In this document: one piece after another, positions 52,690 to 61,171 of the stretch
How the letters are laid out: every line of letters starts with the position of its first letter
How positions within the stretch are numbered: the stretch's first letter is position 1
Assembly (NCBI GenBank): GCA_963973975.1
Contig: CAXBCF010000009.1
Span: 1 to 64,000 of the forward strand
Reading direction: 5' to 3'
DNA length: 64,000 bases
Origin: UBA1494_A sp963973975
Lineage (GTDB): Bacteria; Bacteroidota; Bacteroidia; Flavobacteriales_E; Vicingaceae
The notes under the pieces: model-generated
The model's database searches: none
Seen by the model: only the letters and a program-made list of their open reading frames with translations
Told to the model about the DNA's origin: nothing
Program-made: the position numbers and the translations under genes

Positions 52690-53913
52690 TTAAGTTAAAA
52701 CCAACTGATTGATTGAATAATTAAACAGCTGGAAGTTCTGTTTATTAGTATTCCAAATGTAAACTTTTAGTTCTTTACAATCCAGTTGTTTTAGTTTTTC
52801 TAAATTAATGAAAGAATAATAATTTTCCTTTTCAATAACTATTTTATCTCCTGTCCAATATGCCGCTTCTCCTTTACTGTTTTTTGAAGTATAAACAACA
52901 AGCAAACCTTCTTTAAATTGCTCTTTTGTATTGAATGACAGGTTTAATATGAAATTAGTATCAAAGTCATCAATATTTAAAGTAAAAACATCTAAGTATT
53001 CTTGTTTATCTTTTGTCCCATAGATATGTTTAAAAAATAAGGGGTTTATAATTAAGTTATTTGGGGTCATTTTTTTAAAAAAGTGCCCTAAAGAAACATT
53101 GTCTGTCTGAATATAATTTGGACTATAATTTATCGCGTTAATCATTTCATCAACTGAATTTGCTGTCCAAATTTGACTTTTATTTCCTATTGTTTGTTTG
53201 ATTAATTCTGTGGACAATAAATTCAAATTATATGAGAAATTTAAATCTGGATTAGTTTGTTTTAAACCTTCCTTAGTCCTTATTAAAAGGTAAGGAGTAG
53301 AATTATTATTTTCTTTAAAATAATTATAATCCTCCATATTGGATACTTCAATTTGTAAAGTGATAAATGTTAATTGCTTAATTTCATTTATACTCTTATT
53401 GACTTTGGATAGAAATTCATTTCTATTTTTAAACAACTTTTCTGCTTCAGGATTTTCTAGTAGCTTCATGTCTAAAGAAAGTGTTTTAGAAGTATAATTC
53501 TCAGATTTTAATTTTGAAATAAAATTAGTTAGACTTATTATTTGACCACCATAAGTGCAGCTGCTAATTTTATTAACTTCTTCGTCATTTAAAGTGGAAA
53601 TATTTACCTGATTGTTACTACAATCCATAACAGTAAAGTCGTGGTATAGCCAGAGGCTTAAGTCTTTGCTTATTTGTAAATCTATTTCTGAGCCATCTAC
53701 AAGCTCAAAAGCGTTTTTAATACTTTCATATGAGTTACTTTTGTATTGAAGATACCCATGATTTGGAGGGTCTCCACTACCTTTATGTCCAATAATCTTA
53801 ACATCTTCTATTAATTCAATTTTTAATTCGGGAATTAATAAAGAGTCACCTTTATTAGTTTTATCACAAGAAAAGAAAAGACTTATTATTAAAAAGAGAG
53901 TGGAAAATCTCAT
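52690..53913 (-). CDS. Glycerophosphodiester phosphodiesterase-like lipoprotein
   Basis: The 407-aa protein has a lipoprotein signal (FLIISLFFSC) and a GDPD-type barrel (about residues 35-285). Catalytic motifs are HKG (H43; the usual Arg is Lys), SEIDLQ (E76, D78) and LYHD (H91). A C-terminal domain of about 100 residues ends LKVYIWNTNKQNFQLF. GDPD enzymes hydrolyse glycerophosphodiesters to glycerol-3-phosphate and an alcohol. It overlaps the LTA-synthase-like gene by ATGA and precedes scoB by 5 bp. Opposing the transferase, as hydrolase or chain terminator, is an inference. Confidence 0.78.
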   Translation of the reverse strand: MRFSTLFLIISLFFSCDKTNKGDSLLIPELKIELIEDVKIIGHKGSGDPPNHGYLQYKSNSYESIKNAFELVDGSEIDLQISKDLSLWLYHDFTVMDCSNNQVNISTLNDEEVNKISSCTYGGQIISLTNFISKLKSENYTSKTLSLDMKLLENPEAEKLFKNRNEFLSKVNKSINEIKQLTFITLQIEVSNMEDYNYFKENNNSTPYLLIRTKEGLKQTNPDLNFSYNLNLLSTELIKQTIGNKSQIWTANSVDEMINAINYSPNYIQTDNVSLGHFFKKMTPNNLIINPLFFKHIYGTKDKQEYLDVFTLNIDDFDTNFILNLSFNTKEQFKEGLLVVYTSKNSKGEAAYWTGDKIVIEKENYYSFINLEKLKQLDCKELKVYIWNTNKQNFQLFNYSINQLVLT

Positions 53914-56228
53914 TTTTTTATTGTTTTAAGTTCAATGTTTCCTTTTTCAACTAAAAAGGTAGCATTACTTTTTTTATAATTCCAAAAGTATATTTTAATA
54001 TTTGATTTTTCTTTAAGAGGCAGCATTGAATTACTTTTGAATAGGAGGCTTCTTTTTAATTGTAAGTTTCTTTTGTTGATCTGCCCAAAATTTTTAAAGT
54101 CAAATGAATTCCAATAGATAAGGTTGTTGTTTTCATCTTTTATTCTTATAACCAATGCTGGGAGACTATCAATATTTAGTTCTCCATATGTTTGTTTAAT
54201 TACAATGTCAAAGTTTAAAGAAAGTTCAGAGTGGTTAGCTAAAAAGTTACGCTCTATTAAGTTTATATACTCTTCAGTTTGTTTAAATACTAATCCGTCA
54301 ATTTGCTTTGCTTGCAACTTAATAAACGTATCATTATGCATGGCAATTTTATTATCTCTTATAATTATCTGATGCATTTGATTGATAGAATCTCTTTCAT
54401 TGAGTATTTTTTCTATTAATAAAGGCTCTTCTAGTTCTTTTAAGGCAAAGTTTTCATCTAATTGGTACACTTCATCTCTATGCGTAAAATAGTTACCTGA
54501 TTGATGATTAATCACATCTCGATTGTTTAACATCAATAACACTTTTTTTGCATTATTTTCATTCCACTCTATGTCAAAAGGCTCTCCTAGCCAATGAATT
54601 TTTTCCGGTACTTTAAAGTTGTATTTTTTACTCAAAAGGGCTAAAACACTTGGTGGTATATCTAAATGAGAGTTAATAGATTTGATAGTTTTTGGAGAAT
54701 GTATTAAAGGAGAGTAGATATACAGCGGAACTAGAAATTTTTCTAAAGGATTGTTTTTTGGAATAGGGCCAAACATATGGTCTCCAAAAATGAAAAAAAT
54801 TGTATTTTGAAATTCAGGTGAGTTTTGATAAGATTCAATGAGGTATTTTATTGATTCATCAGTGTAAATCGAAGTAGAAAACATGTTAGCTTGCTTTAAA
54901 TACTTCTCTTTTTGAAGGCTTTCATTTTTGTTATTTTGTATAATGGAATGAAATTTATCAATGTATTTTTCTTGATTTTCGAATTTAAAAGGGTGGTGCA
55001 TTGAAAGAGTTAGGTATATGTGAAAGTAAGGTGCTTTAAGTTCACTTGACCAGTCTTTCACCGCCTCTTCAAATAATATTTTATCATTAACTCCAAAAGG
55101 AACATCATCTACAGATAAAGTTTTCCCAGTACCTTCATAATTAAATTCTTTATGATCAACTATTTTTGAAACATCATTCAGTTCTAGAAACGTTTTCATG
55201 TGATCATACTTTGAATCACCTCCGTAAAAAAAGGTGTTTTGATAACCATTTGCAGCTAATATTTTAGGCAGTGAATTATGAAAAGGCATATTTAGTTGGT
55301 TATAACTAAATCCTTTTTGCCCATGAGGTAAAGAGGCTAAAGAGCTTGGTAATACGCCAAAAGTTCTTTCTGTTGTAGCTAAAAAATTGGGGAAGTATAT
55401 AGAATGATTAGCTAATGAGTCTAAATAAGGAGTGAAACTTATTTCTTTAGCTTGAGGACCAGAATAAACAGATGAAAGACTTTCTACTATAATAAAAACA
55501 AAATTTGGTGGGTTTTCTTGTAAGTTAATTAAAGAGTCTAATGGATTTCTTTTCGACGGGGATTTTAATAATGGATATGAGGCATAAGTGTTATTTTCTG
55601 ATTGTTTATTATTGCTTTTTATGAGTTTATTAAAAAGGTAATTTCCAGTCTCACTTAAAAAGAAATAGGTATTGTTTGAGGTGATTTTTTTATGAAGCGA
55701 AGATTTAGTAGAAAAGGAAGGGAAAAAGTAAAAAAACAGACCAATTAACGATAATAAACTCATAAAAAGGAAGGTAATTTTCTTGTGTTTTTTTAACCAA
55801 AGATTTAAGAAATAGATACAGGGTAATGGGATAAAAATCAATAAATAATACCACTCAAAATGTCCAAAACTCAGAATGATTTCCTTTAATTCACCAATAG
55901 AAAATTGAAATAAGACTTGATCTAGTTGTTGTAAGGTAATTGTAAAGTAGATTGACGAAACTAGTCCAAAAACTACAAAAATAGATAGTGCTGAGATTAG
56001 GATGTGCTTGATAGATTGTTTAATAGAAAAAACACCTAAGATCAACCAAAAAATAAAAGTTGATTTTATATCATTGATAATTCCGATTATGAATAACTTA
56101 CTTAGACCTTCAATAAAATGATAGTAATTTAAAAGAAGTGCTTCTACAATTCTGTTTATTGTTAGCACTAAAAAATAAACTAAAAAAATAGCGCTTATCT
56201 CTTTAAGCCTCGTGAGGTAATTTAGCAT
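53910..56228 (-). CDS. LTA synthase / phosphoglycerol transferase-like membrane sulfatase-fold protein
   Basis: The 772-aa protein has about five membrane helices (to about residue 175) and an extracytoplasmic alkaline-phosphatase-superfamily domain. Metal and active-site motifs are FVFIIVESLS (Glu), ATTERTFGVLPSS (nucleophilic Thr region), LSMHHPF and FIFGDHMFG (Asp-His). LtaS and OpgB/MdoB enzymes of this fold move phosphoglycerol from phosphatidylglycerol to a glycan or polymer. An extra C-terminal domain ends IKIYFWNYKKSNATFL, like those of two neighbours. It lies 21 bp after scoA and overlaps the GDPD gene. The acceptor is unknown; phosphoethanolamine transfer is an alternative. Confidence 0.8.
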   Translation of the reverse strand: MLNYLTRLKEISAIFLVYFLVLTINRIVEALLLNYYHFIEGLSKLFIIGIINDIKSTFIFWLILGVFSIKQSIKHILISALSIFVVFGLVSSIYFTITLQQLDQVLFQFSIGELKEIILSFGHFEWYYLLIFIPLPCIYFLNLWLKKHKKITFLFMSLLSLIGLFFYFFPSFSTKSSLHKKITSNNTYFFLSETGNYLFNKLIKSNNKQSENNTYASYPLLKSPSKRNPLDSLINLQENPPNFVFIIVESLSSVYSGPQAKEISFTPYLDSLANHSIYFPNFLATTERTFGVLPSSLASLPHGQKGFSYNQLNMPFHNSLPKILAANGYQNTFFYGGDSKYDHMKTFLELNDVSKIVDHKEFNYEGTGKTLSVDDVPFGVNDKILFEEAVKDWSSELKAPYFHIYLTLSMHHPFKFENQEKYIDKFHSIIQNNKNESLQKEKYLKQANMFSTSIYTDESIKYLIESYQNSPEFQNTIFFIFGDHMFGPIPKNNPLEKFLVPLYIYSPLIHSPKTIKSINSHLDIPPSVLALLSKKYNFKVPEKIHWLGEPFDIEWNENNAKKVLLMLNNRDVINHQSGNYFTHRDEVYQLDENFALKELEEPLLIEKILNERDSINQMHQIIIRDNKIAMHNDTFIKLQAKQIDGLVFKQTEEYINLIERNFLANHSELSLNFDIVIKQTYGELNIDSLPALVIRIKDENNNLIYWNSFDFKNFGQINKRNLQLKRSLLFKSNSMLPLKEKSNIKIYFWNYKKSNATFLVEKGNIELKTIKK

Positions 56229-56249
56229 AATCGAAGGGAAGTGAAAGTT

Positions 56250-56948
56250 TTAGGACCTATTCACAGTTCGTTGTTCAATCCGTTTTTCATAATCTTTTCC
56301 TTCAAAAATGCGGTGAACAAATATTCCTGGAGTGTGAATTTCGTTGGGGTCAAGTTCTCCGGGTTCTACTAAATGCTCTACTTCAGCAATGGTAATTTTA
56401 CCTGCCATCGCCATAATTGGATTGAAGTTTCTAGCAGTTGCCTTAAAAATTAAATTTCCTTTGGTATCTCCTTTCCAAGCTTTCACAATGGAAAAATCAG
56501 AAACAAGGCTTTCTTCCAAGATGTACATTTTCCCGTTATACTCTCTTGTTTCTTTTCCTTCTGCTATTTCTGTTCCATAGCCTGTGGGAGTATAAAAAGC
56601 TGGAATTCCCGCACCACCTGCCCGGCATTTTTCAGCTAAAGTTCCTTGTGGGGTTAAATCAACTTCGAGTTCGCCACTAAGCATTTGTCTTTCAAATTCT
56701 TCGTTTTCACCAACATAAGAAGAAATCATTTTTTTGATTTGCTTGTTTTTTAATAAAAAGCCCAAGCCAAAATCATCCACACCTGCATTGTTTGAAATAC
56801 AGGTTAAGTCAGTTATCTCAGGATGTTTTGCCAAAGCAGCGATACACTTTTCAGGAATGCCGCACAATCCAAAACCACCGAGCATAAGCGTCATTCCACT
56901 TTTTATTCCTTTAATAGCTTCTTCAGCGTCTTTTACAACTTTTTTCAT
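56250..56948 (-). CDS. scoA: Succinyl-CoA:3-ketoacid CoA-transferase subunit A
   Basis: The 232-aa alpha subunit of a class I CoA transferase carries the signature MLGGFGLCGIPEKCI, NNAGVDDFGLG and GGAGIPAFYTPTGYGT. It pairs with the subunit B gene at 52028-52684. Because the LTA-synthase-like and GDPD genes sit between them, all are probably on one transcript. It starts 94 bp after the PBP1A stop. Confidence 0.93.
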   Translation of the reverse strand: MKKVVKDAEEAIKGIKSGMTLMLGGFGLCGIPEKCIAALAKHPEITDLTCISNNAGVDDFGLGFLLKNKQIKKMISSYVGENEEFERQMLSGELEVDLTPQGTLAEKCRAGGAGIPAFYTPTGYGTEIAEGKETREYNGKMYILEESLVSDFSIVKAWKGDTKGNLIFKATARNFNPIMAMAGKITIAEVEHLVEPGELDPNEIHTPGIFVHRIFEGKDYEKRIEQRTVNRS

Positions 56949-57042
56949 GTGTCTACAATTGATTTTTAACGGTCACATAGAACGCCCAGTGATAGTCATA
57001 CTGCTGTGTATAAATACTTTTAGATGGGCGTTTCATAGCTTA

Positions 57043-59490
57043 TTATTCAAAATTTGGTTCTTTGTTGGAATCAAAGTTATTCGCTTTGCGATACTTTTCA
57101 CAATCTAATTCAATATTTATTGGAGTTTCAGGTTTCTCAAAGTCACTTGTTGAAATTTTTAAGGTGGAGTCAGCATACACTTTATTCATGTAATAGCCCC
57201 AAATTGGTAAACCAGTATTTGCTCCTTGACCGTCAGTTGTGTATGTAAAACGGACACTTCGGTCTTCAGCACCGACCCAAACTCCGGTAACTAAATCAGG
57301 TGTAGCTCCCATAAACCATCCATCTGAATTGTTTTGGGTAGTTCCAGTTTTTCCAGCAATGGGGTAGTTTATTCCTGCATAAGGGCGTTGTTCAGACTTT
57401 GGGAAAGTAATTCGAATACCTGTTCCAGCAACGTTTTTATTTTTATAAGAATTATAATTATAACTAGTTACGCCTTTTAATAAATCAAGCATTACATAAG
57501 CTGTTTGCTCACTCATTGCTTCTCTATTTTCAGGAATAAACTCTACAATTACATTGCCTTCTTTATCGACAATACGGGTTAAAAATTGTGGCTTTGACCA
57601 AACGCCTTTATTGGCAAAAGTTGAAAAAGCACCTACCATTTCATACACTGAAACATCAGCAACTCCTAAAGCAATTGAAGGTACAGGTTCTAATTCAGCA
57701 GTAATTCCCATACTTCTAGCCATTTTAATCACTCTTTCCGGACCAAATTGTTTCATGATCCAAGTGGTGACAGTATTTAAAGAATTAGCCAAACCATATC
57801 TTAATGTGACATTGTAGCCATAATCGTCAGTGCTGTTTTTTGCAGTCCAATCTTTCAATAAGCCAAATTCTCCTTTTTTAAAAACTACCGGCACGTTGGG
57901 AACTTCATAGCAAGGAGATAGGCCTTCATCTACCGCTACAGCGTATACAAAAGGTTTAAACGTAGAACCTACTTGTCTTTTCCCCTGTCTCACATGGTCG
58001 TATGCAAAATGATCGTAATCAATTCCTCCAACCCAAGCTTTTATGTAACCAGTTTGTGGATCCATCGACATTAAACCAGCATGTAAAAAGCTTTTGTAAT
58101 AGCGAATAGAATCAATAGGAGTCAACACAGTATCAATTTCTCCCTTCCATGAAAAAACCTTCATTTTTGCTGGTTTGTTAAATGAAGCAATGATTTCTTC
58201 TTCAGTAAAAATGGGTGTTTCATGTTCGCAATCTTCCGCTTTACAAACGGCAAACTCACGACCATTTATTTTGGTAATTTCTAAGAACCTACCTCTTCTG
58301 CCACAATTGGCACATTGTTTTCCAGAATTAATTAGGTAGCGCTCACTTCTTTTCATCGCTGAGCTGAGAATTTGATCAATTTCTTGTTGTGATAAGCGAT
58401 GGTCGAAAGGGGCATTTTTTTTCTTACCCAAACTTTTAAAAAAATCATCTTGTAATTCTTTTCCAAGATGCTCTTTTACCGCCCATTCGGCGTATTCTTG
58501 CATTTTGTAATTTAGTGTAGTATATATTTTTAACCCATCTTTGTAGATATCATAGGGGTCACCATTTGCTTTTCGATATTTCGGAAGTCCGTCTTCGTCA
58601 GTTTCATTGAAAATATTTTTAAGTTCTGCCCTTAATACTTCTCTGAAATAAGGAGCAATCCCTTCTCGGTGATTTTCTTTTGAATGGGTAATTTCTAATG
58701 GAACGATTTTTAAACTATCAAATGCTGTTTTATCCAAAATCTCATTTCGATACATTTGAAATAACACCACATTTCTTCGATCTAAGGTTGTGTCAGGGCG
58801 ACTTAAGGGATTGAATAAAGATGGGTTTTTAAGCATTCCAACTAAGGTAGCTGCTTCAGTTATGCTTAGGCTGTCGCTTGATTTGTTGAAATAGATTTGA
58901 GATGCCGATTTAATTCCAACGGCGTTGTTTATGAAATCAAAACGGTTGAAATACATGGCAATGATTTCTTCTTTTGTGTACCTCTTTTCAAGCTGAGCAG
59001 CAATGATCCATTCTTGCATTTTTTGCATGATTCGCTCAACTTTAGAGTCTGGGGTTTTTGAGAAAAGCATTTTTGCTAATTGTTGCGTAATGGTGCTTGC
59101 ACCACCACTTTTTCCAAGCTTGAAGACTGCTCTAGCCAATCCTCTTAAATCTATCCCAGAATGATCGTAATAGCGCTCATCTTCTGTAGCCACTAAGGCA
59201 TTGATTAAATTGTCGGATAGTTCGTTATAATCAACATTTACTCGGTTTTGATAGAAATACTTACCCAATATTTTTCCATCCTCAGTATAAACCTCTGATG
59301 CCAAATTGCTTTTAGGGTTTTCGAGTTCTTCAAAAGATGGAAGTGGATCAAAAGTCAACCAAGAATTGGCAGCAGCAAACATAAAAAAAACAAATAATCC
59401 AATTGGAAGTACAACGATCAACCAAAAGAGAAGGATGTATTTTGCAAAACTTCTTTTTTTCTTTTCTTCTTTCAAAGCGTTAAATTTCAA
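57043..59490 (-). CDS. Penicillin-binding protein 1A-type bifunctional peptidoglycan synthase with Cys4 insertion
   Basis: The 815-aa protein has an N-terminal membrane helix (about 18-40) and a GT51 glycosyltransferase domain (ATEDERYYDHSGID, catalytic E103; GGASTITQQLAK). The transpeptidase domain has the nucleophile in STFK (S509), a later SLN and KTGTT. Between the two lies an insertion with CANC (C393, C396) and CKAEDC (C416, C421), a zinc-ribbon-like pattern unusual for a periplasmic enzyme. The only start is TTG at 59490 (or 59475), overlapping gldH by 11 bp, as in other Flavobacteria-like gldH loci. Confidence 0.92.
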   Translation of the reverse strand: MKFNALKEEKKKRSFAKYILLFWLIVVLPIGLFVFFMFAAANSWLTFDPLPSFEELENPKSNLASEVYTEDGKILGKYFYQNRVNVDYNELSDNLINALVATEDERYYDHSGIDLRGLARAVFKLGKSGGASTITQQLAKMLFSKTPDSKVERIMQKMQEWIIAAQLEKRYTKEEIIAMYFNRFDFINNAVGIKSASQIYFNKSSDSLSITEAATLVGMLKNPSLFNPLSRPDTTLDRRNVVLFQMYRNEILDKTAFDSLKIVPLEITHSKENHREGIAPYFREVLRAELKNIFNETDEDGLPKYRKANGDPYDIYKDGLKIYTTLNYKMQEYAEWAVKEHLGKELQDDFFKSLGKKKNAPFDHRLSQQEIDQILSSAMKRSERYLINSGKQCANCGRRGRFLEITKINGREFAVCKAEDCEHETPIFTEEEIIASFNKPAKMKVFSWKGEIDTVLTPIDSIRYYKSFLHAGLMSMDPQTGYIKAWVGGIDYDHFAYDHVRQGKRQVGSTFKPFVYAVAVDEGLSPCYEVPNVPVVFKKGEFGLLKDWTAKNSTDDYGYNVTLRYGLANSLNTVTTWIMKQFGPERVIKMARSMGITAELEPVPSIALGVADVSVYEMVGAFSTFANKGVWSKPQFLTRIVDKEGNVIVEFIPENREAMSEQTAYVMLDLLKGVTSYNYNSYKNKNVAGTGIRITFPKSEQRPYAGINYPIAGKTGTTQNNSDGWFMGATPDLVTGVWVGAEDRSVRFTYTTDGQGANTGLPIWGYYMNKVYADSTLKISTSDFEKPETPINIELDCEKYRKANNFDSNKEPNFE

Positions 59491-59953
59491 TTTGTTTAAT
59501 ACTTACACCAACATTTGTGATTTCAGGTAAAGTTTGCTCTCTCATGGCTTGTTCTATAGTAAAAGAATAGGTCCCTTTCTCAGGGAAAAGAGGCCCTTCT
59601 TTAAACTTAAACTCATAATCAAACAGGTCTCCAATTCCTTTGCCCATCCATTTTCCTCTAGCATCTGCTAAAACCATTTGTGCTGTGTCAATGGCAATTT
59701 TTCCTTCAGGACTTTCAGTTCTTGTAAAAAGGTAAATGTTTCGATAAGGATAATTTCCGCCGTGTCTGAAATGTAAAAAAATGGCATAATTTAAACTGCT
59801 ATCTTGAATTTCAAATTCAAACTGTGCCAACTCATCGCGATCCCATTTAGCATCCTCAAGTTTCAAATTTTCTTCAAAAACAATGTCTTGGTCACAAGCC
59901 AACAAAAAGCATGTGCAAATTAGTGCAATAAGAAGTGAAAATTTATTTTGCAT
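59480..59953 (-). CDS. gldH: Gliding motility lipoprotein GldH
   Basis: The 157-aa protein has a lipoprotein signal (LLIALICTCFLLAC) and the GldH pattern (FEFEIQDSSLNYAIFLHFRHGGNYPYRN in part, and DLFDYEFKFKEG). GldH is needed for gliding in Flavobacterium johnsoniae. The open frame extends to 60031, but ATG 59953 gives the lipoprotein signal. It overlaps the ricT stop and the PBP1A start by 11 bp each, so the three are translationally coupled. Confidence 0.88.
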   Translation of the reverse strand: MQNKFSLLIALICTCFLLACDQDIVFEENLKLEDAKWDRDELAQFEFEIQDSSLNYAIFLHFRHGGNYPYRNIYLFTRTESPEGKIAIDTAQMVLADARGKWMGKGIGDLFDYEFKFKEGPLFPEKGTYSFTIEQAMREQTLPEITNVGVSIKQIEI

Positions 59954-61109
59954 TCGAAGAATTATTTGAAGGTCTAGGCTTTTTACGGTTTCTCGATTTA
60001 TTTCTCCTCTTCTTGGGTTTTTTATTATCAAACCTCGTCAAATCATCTTGACCAACTACATTTTCGTATTCTTTTTTAACTTCAATTTCTCGGTAATCTT
60101 TATCTTTAAGTTGATCTACCTTGTTGTCTTTTTTGTTTTCTTCAATAATTTCTTTTACTCTTTCAATGCTTAATTCTACAAACTCAAAAGGCTGATCTTG
60201 GTAAGAATACCACATTTTATTGGCAAATATGTCCATTTTTTGAAAAAAGGCATTTCCCATTTTAGTTTTTAAAGTCAGTTTAGTGTTTGGAAACTTCTTC
60301 AACTCATCAAGATAAACATCTAATTCGTAGTTGAGGCAGCATTTCAATTTACCACATTGTCCGGCTAATTTCCCTGGATTTAATGATAATTGCTGGTACC
60401 TAGCAGCTGAGGTAGAAACAGAACGAAAGTCTGTCAACCAAGTAGAGCAGCACAACTCTCTACCGCAAGAACCAATTCCGCCCAATCTTCCTGCTTCTTG
60501 TCGCATTCCGATTTGTTTCATTTCAATTCTACTTTTGAACTTTTCTGCTAATTTTTTAACCAAGTCTCTAAAGTCAACACGCTCTTCAGCAGTATAATAG
60601 AAAATCACTTTCGATAAATCTCCTTGGTATTCTACATCAGAAATTTTCATTTTGAGGTTTAACTCATTGGCAATCGCTCTAGATTTATAGATGGCTTCGG
60701 CTTCTTTTGCCCTACCTTCTTGCCAAAGATCAACGTCTTTTTGTGTTGCTTTTCGAATGATTGAAAGCGTGTCTTTGCTTTTTAGAAAAATGTTTTTCTT
60801 TTGCATTTGCAAACGAACCAATTCGCCGCTAAGGCAAACTATTCCAACATCATTACCCTGTTCTGCTTCAACTACTACTACATCTCCTTCATAAAAAGTA
60901 GCCTCAGTTTCGTTGTTGTAAAATCCTTTTCTGCCGTTTTTAAAACGAACTTCTAAAACATTAAACGGTTTCACATTTGCAGGAAGGCTCATGTTTGAAA
61001 GCCAATTGAACACGGTTAGTTTAGAACAACCCCCGTTTCCACAATTTCCATTGCTTTTACATCCATTTGGAACACCACTTGAATTATTGCTGCAGCTTGA
61101 ACAAGCCAT
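59943..61109 (-). CDS. ricT: PSP1-domain protein RicT
   Basis: The 388-aa protein has an N-terminal Cys-rich segment (seven Cys in the first 30 residues, including CSSC), a PSP1 domain with RVDFRDLVKKLAEKFKSRIEM and the Cys motif GRELCCSTWL, then GKLKCCLNYE and a basic tail (KKPKKRRNKSRNRKKPR). RicT-type proteins belong to the Fe-S Ric (Y) complex that controls RNA maturation in Bacillus; in Bacteroidota the role is not known. It heads the ricT-gldH-PBP1A run. Confidence 0.87.
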   Translation of the reverse strand: MACSSCSNNSSGVPNGCKSNGNCGNGGCSKLTVFNWLSNMSLPANVKPFNVLEVRFKNGRKGFYNNETEATFYEGDVVVVEAEQGNDVGIVCLSGELVRLQMQKKNIFLKSKDTLSIIRKATQKDVDLWQEGRAKEAEAIYKSRAIANELNLKMKISDVEYQGDLSKVIFYYTAEERVDFRDLVKKLAEKFKSRIEMKQIGMRQEAGRLGGIGSCGRELCCSTWLTDFRSVSTSAARYQQLSLNPGKLAGQCGKLKCCLNYELDVYLDELKKFPNTKLTLKTKMGNAFFQKMDIFANKMWYSYQDQPFEFVELSIERVKEIIEENKKDNKVDQLKDKDYREIEVKKEYENVVGQDDLTRFDNKKPKKRRNKSRNRKKPRPSNNSSNAK

Positions 61110-61171
61110 ATATTATCTATCTTAAACGATGATTTTTACCATCGGTACGGTTAAAAAATTGGGACAAACCC

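Noticed and set aside
56981..57032. Inverted repeat AACGCCCA / TGGGCGTT between PBP1A and scoA
   Set aside because: Only 8-bp arms with a 36-nt loop and no T-tract; too weak to call a terminator or riboswitch.
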